The notes under the pieces were generated by a model that did no database searches, was not told the DNA's origin, and saw nothing but the letters and a program-made list of their open reading frames with translations. Below, one piece after another: positions 14,507 to 17,102 of a DNA stretch of 17,102 bases. This DNA comes from Verrucomicrobiota bacterium (GTDB lineage Bacteria > Verrucomicrobiota > Verrucomicrobiia > Chthoniobacterales > UBA10450). A program made the position numbers and the translations under genes. Numbering within the stretch: position 1 is the first letter of the stretch; the number at the start of each line of letters is the position of its first letter. Location: assembly GCA_003218525.1 (NCBI GenBank), contig QHNU01000180.1, positions 1 to 17,102 of the forward strand, in the 5' to 3' direction.

Positions 14507-15009
14507 CCATGGCTACACTCGCGCAGGAATTTCACGACATCGTACCGCCGCTCGATTACTCGCTTATCCCCGCATGGGTGATTTTCGTGGCCAGCGCCCT
14601 CACGCTGTCGCTGGCGGGATTAGGAATTTGGTACGCACGGAAATTTTTTCGAAAAGAACAGCCGGCGCGATCGCCACGCGATCGCGCTCTTGATGCGCTT
14701 GACACAATCGAAGCGACGATCGAAAACACGCCCCCGTACCAATTCAGCATTCACGTGTCCGACATTTTACGGCGCTATGTCGTCGACCAATTTGACATGC
14801 CGATGACGCGTCAAACTTCGGTCGAGTTCCTGAACGCAATCGGATCGGCTCCAAAATTCAGCGAAGATGAAAAGGCGTTACTGGCCGATTTTTTGAACCG
14901 CTGCGATCTCATTAAATTTGCCCGCTATGAGGCCACGACCGAAGAGAGTCGCCTCTTATTGGATGAAGCGCGCCGCTTTGTGAAAGGAGGAGTGCTTGTT
15001 CCCGCATGA
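14503..15009 (+). CDS. DUF4381-like single-pass membrane protein, Bat cluster
   Basis: A 168-aa protein with one predicted transmembrane helix (about residues 21-45, LIPAWVIFVASALTL and on) and a soluble helical C-terminal region. Features such as FSIHVSDILRRYVV, TSVEFLNAI and FLNRCDLIKFARY match the DUF4381-type proteins commonly encoded between DUF58 and batA genes. Its function is unknown; topology suggests a small N-terminal periplasmic part and a cytoplasmic domain that could contact the MoxR/DUF58 pair. ATG 14503 overlaps the DUF58 stop by 4 nt, and there is a second Met (residue 3) as an alternative start. Its 3' end overlaps the start of batA by 14 nt and contains the batA ribosome-binding site. 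Assignment to DUF4381 is by motif memory only. Confidence 0.75.
   Translation: MTMATLAQEFHDIVPPLDYSLIPAWVIFVASALTLSLAGLGIWYARKFFRKEQPARSPRDRALDALDTIEATIENTPPYQFSIHVSDILRRYVVDQFDMPMTRQTSVEFLNAIGSAPKFSEDEKALLADFLNRCDLIKFARYEATTEESRLLLDEARRFVKGGVLVPA
14983..14998 (+). promoter_or_regulatory. Strong Shine-Dalgarno that fixes a TTG start for batA
   Basis: AAAGGAGG at 14983-14990 is a near-perfect Shine-Dalgarno, five nt before TTG 14996. It lies inside the preceding gene. No ATG or GTG in the batA frame sits near it, and the TTG gives the expected short N-terminus before the first membrane helix. Confidence 0.75.
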
Positions 15010-16051
15010 ATGGCTGAATGGCCAGACGCTCAGCTTCGAGCGTCCCTGGCTGCTGCTCTTCCTATTGTTGATTCCGGCCCTTGCGTTATTGCGCGGGAAA
15101 ATTGGACCAAAGGCAGCAGTCATCTTTTCAGCAACTTCTCCGTTCCGTGCGATCGGAAAAAGCAGCGCCAGTCGGGCTGGGCGACTCCTTCGCACTCTGG
15201 TTTGGCTCGCGCTCGCCGCTTTCATTATTGCCATCGCCCGGCCGCAGCTCGGAAAAAGCCTCACCCAGATGGAAGCGAGCGGAATCGACATCATGCTCGT
15301 GCTCGATGTTTCTGGCTCCATGTTGACGAAAGACTTCACCATCGGCGGCGAAGAGGCGACTCGCCTCGACGCGGTACGAGAAGTCACGCGCAAATTCATT
15401 GCCGGAAGACCAAACGACCGGATTGGTATCGTCGCTTTTGGTACTCAGCCCTACGTCGTCAGTCCGATGACGCTCGATCACGACTGGTTGCTGCAGAATC
15501 TCGATCGGGTGCGCATCGGACTGGTTGAAGGAAACACTGCGATTGGTTCGGCTATGGCCGCTGCCGGCAATCGGCTCAACGATAAACATTCAAAAAGCCG
15601 CGCCGTCGTTCTCCTGACCGACGGCGACAACAATGCCGGAAAGATTCCGCCTAACACCGCGGCGGAGGCGCTGAAGGCGTTGCGGATCAAACTTTATGCT
15701 ATCGGCATCGGAACCAACGGCATGGCACCATATCCGGTCTTCGATCAGCGCACTGGCAACCCAGTCACCGATGCAGTCGGCAACATTCTCTATCAAAACG
15801 CACACGTATCATTTAACGAAGCCGGGCTGCGGGAGATCGCGCGGATTGCTGACGGCAAATTTTATCGCGCCACCGACACGAAATCGCTCGAGACGATTTA
15901 TGCCGACATCGACAAGCTCGAGAAAACCAAGGTCAGCTTGCGCAAATATCAGCAGTATCGCGATCTATTTCCCGAATGCATCGCGGCCGGATGCGGCTTG
16001 CTTATCGGCCAGTTCATTCTCGGCCAGACGCTTTGGAAACGCTTGCCGTGA
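14996..16051 (+). CDS. batA: BatA-like VWA-domain membrane protein
   Basis: A 351-aa von Willebrand A membrane protein of the Bacteroides aerotolerance (Bat) type. Two N-terminal transmembrane helices (about residues 17-33 and 66-82) precede a periplasm-facing or cytoplasm-proximal VWA domain whose MIDAS is D104-V-S106-G-S108 in LVLDVSGSM. The conserved LLTDGDNNAGK strand and the IARIADGKFYRATD segment follow. A last hydrophobic helix occupies about 328-345, before the basic WKRLP end. Length and topology fit BatA. The start is TTG 14996, supported by a strong Shine-Dalgarno; this overlaps the DUF4381-like gene by 14 nt. The next gene, a second VWA protein, follows after 94 nt. Its role is probably in envelope stress or integrity; bat genes were first linked to oxygen tolerance, but this is not proven generally. 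Confidence 0.9.
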   Translation: MFPHEWLNGQTLSFERPWLLLFLLLIPALALLRGKIGPKAAVIFSATSPFRAIGKSSASRAGRLLRTLVWLALAAFIIAIARPQLGKSLTQMEASGIDIMLVLDVSGSMLTKDFTIGGEEATRLDAVREVTRKFIAGRPNDRIGIVAFGTQPYVVSPMTLDHDWLLQNLDRVRIGLVEGNTAIGSAMAAAGNRLNDKHSKSRAVVLLTDGDNNAGKIPPNTAAEALKALRIKLYAIGIGTNGMAPYPVFDQRTGNPVTDAVGNILYQNAHVSFNEAGLREIARIADGKFYRATDTKSLETIYADIDKLEKTKVSLRKYQQYRDLFPECIAAGCGLLIGQFILGQTLWKRLP

Positions 16052-16145
16052 ATACTTCTATTTTGCGGTCGATCGCACTCTGCGCTGATCATTCTCGCGC
16101 TCAGAAAATTGCTGAACATCGCGCTCGGAGGTCGCGATTCACGTC

Positions 16146-17102
16146 ATGACGTTTGGTGCACCGGAGTGGTTTTGGGCATTCGCGATTTTGCCGGTGCTGA
16201 TCGCGATCTACGTGCGTGCGGAGCGGCGCCGAACCACGATCTTGCGCGAATTTATCGCGCCGCGCCTCCTACCGGAGCTTGCCGGAAACGTGGATCGTAC
16301 TCGCCGCGTTCTTCGCTTCGTTTGCGTGCTCTTATCGATCGCCTGCGCAATCATCGCACTGGCCAAGCCCCGCTGGGGGTACGCCTACGAGGACGTGAAA
16401 CGGCGAGGTCTTGATCTCCTGCTCGCGGTAGACACCTCGCGAAGCATGCTTTCGAATGACGTTCCGCCTAATCGACTCGCCCGCGTCAAGCTGGCGACGC
16501 AAGACTTGATTAACGATCTCACTGGAGATCGTGTCGGCTTAATTGCGTTTGCCGGCCGAGCATTTCTACAAGCGCCGCTGACGATTGATTACGATGCAGC
16601 GGTTGAATCAATTAACGATCTCGACACTAAGACAATCCCGGAAGGCGGCACGAACATTAGCGAAGCGATCGTGTTGGCCGTGCAGACGTTTGGCAAAACT
16701 GCCACCGGCAATCGCGCCCTTATCATTTTCACCGACGGCGAGGAGTTAAGTGGCAACGCGGTGAAAGAGGCGAAAAACGCCGCCGACGCCGGGATCCGCA
16801 TTTTCACGATCGGCGTCGGAACGGCACAGGGCTCACTTATTCCAATCGAAAGCGAAAATGGAAGCGCGTTTGTCAAAGACGCCAAGGGCCAGGTTGTGAA
16901 GTCACGGCTGGATGAGAACCGTCTGCGAGAGATCGCGCAAGCAACGGGTGGCAGCTATTTTCATCTCGAAAATGGCCCGCAAACCATGCGCCAGCTCTAC
17001 GAGCAGGGACTGGCGAAATTGCAGGCAGGCGAAATCGACGCCCGCCTCTCGCGTCGACCGATCGAGAGATATGAGTGGCCACTTGCTGCCGCCATTTTAA
17101 CC
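16146..17102 (+). CDS. batB: BatB-like VWA-domain membrane protein, 3'-truncated by window edge
   Basis: Open frame from ATG 16146 to the last base, 319 codons with no stop, so the 3' end lies outside the window. Two N-terminal transmembrane helices (about residues 6-23 and 57-73) are followed by a VWA domain with MIDAS D96-T-S98-R-S100 (LAVDTSRSM), and later IIFTDGEELSG and TGGSYFHLENG. The order after batA and the sequence pattern fit BatB; the sequence is clearly paralogous to BatA. An in-frame TGA at 16113-16115 with no other start codon afterwards makes ATG 16146 the only sensible start. The nearest Shine-Dalgarno-like GGAGG (16127-16131) is 14 nt away, longer than ideal. The BatB family often carries C-terminal TPR repeats, which would be beyond this window. 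The 94-nt gap from batA has no other gene. Confidence 0.9.
   Translation, partial: MTFGAPEWFWAFAILPVLIAIYVRAERRRTTILREFIAPRLLPELAGNVDRTRRVLRFVCVLLSIACAIIALAKPRWGYAYEDVKRRGLDLLLAVDTSRSMLSNDVPPNRLARVKLATQDLINDLTGDRVGLIAFAGRAFLQAPLTIDYDAAVESINDLDTKTIPEGGTNISEAIVLAVQTFGKTATGNRALIIFTDGEELSGNAVKEAKNAADAGIRIFTIGVGTAQGSLIPIESENGSAFVKDAKGQVVKSRLDENRLREIAQATGGSYFHLENGPQTMRQLYEQGLAKLQAGEIDARLSRRPIERYEWPLAAAILT

Noticed and set aside
16109..16414. A 101-codon frame overlapping the start of batB
   Set aside because: It is out of frame with the clearly conserved BatB sequence (two membrane helices and a D-x-S-x-S motif in frame from 16146) and shows no family features.

Overview
The window looks like chromosomal, mostly housekeeping DNA from a GC-rich Gram-negative bacterium. 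My best guess is the PVC group, probably a soil Verrucomicrobium (Spartobacteria/Chthoniobacterales-like). This is inference. It rests on the PVC-flavoured quinolone pocket of GyrA, a GyrB with the Gram-negative-type insert, the dense MoxR/Bat aerotolerance-type operon, and the weak or absent Shine-Dalgarno sequences before most starts. There is no phage, IS element, CRISPR array or rRNA.

Layout. 3-5053 (+): 3' part of gyrB, a small Stf0-type sulfotransferase gene, then complete gyrA, packed with gaps of 5 and 3 nt as one apparent operon. 5051-5085: hairpin whose U-tract lies on the minus strand, between the converging gyrA and a tiny Thr-rich lipoprotein gene (5106-5279, -). 5353-6812 (-): a release-factor-like (GGQ) gene overlapping by 4 nt a Gfo/Idh/MocA oxidoreductase gene. 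6879-8826 (+): a secreted CocE/X-Pro dipeptidyl-peptidase-type hydrolase broken by one frameshift near 7117. 9052-9468 (+): lone STAS-domain protein. 9538-9625 (-): tRNA-Leu(UAA). 9761-10345 (+): DJ-1/PfpI-family protein, followed by a strong dyad at 10373-10439. 10563-12536 (+): pgsA and der. 12613-17102 (+): moxR, DUF58, DUF4381-like, batA and the 5' part of batB, a classic MoxR-Bat cluster running off the right edge.

How the genes work together. GyrB and GyrA form the A2B2 gyrase and are probably co-transcribed with the sulfotransferase gene wedged between them. The MoxR-DUF58-DUF4381-BatA-BatB set has the usual arrangement of a AAA+ chaperone with membrane-anchored von Willebrand A proteins. 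The other genes are independent units: phosphatidylglycerol synthesis (pgsA), ribosome biogenesis (der), ribosome rescue (GGQ protein), stress or carbonyl detoxification (PfpI).

The most notable points are the gyrB-stf0-gyrA arrangement with a Gln where Stf0 enzymes have a catalytic Glu, Ala83/Pro87 in the GyrA quinolone pocket, a Pro replacing the P-loop Ser in the second GTPase domain of Der, the CocE frameshift, and the intergenic dyad. I did not find a clearly new multi-gene system.
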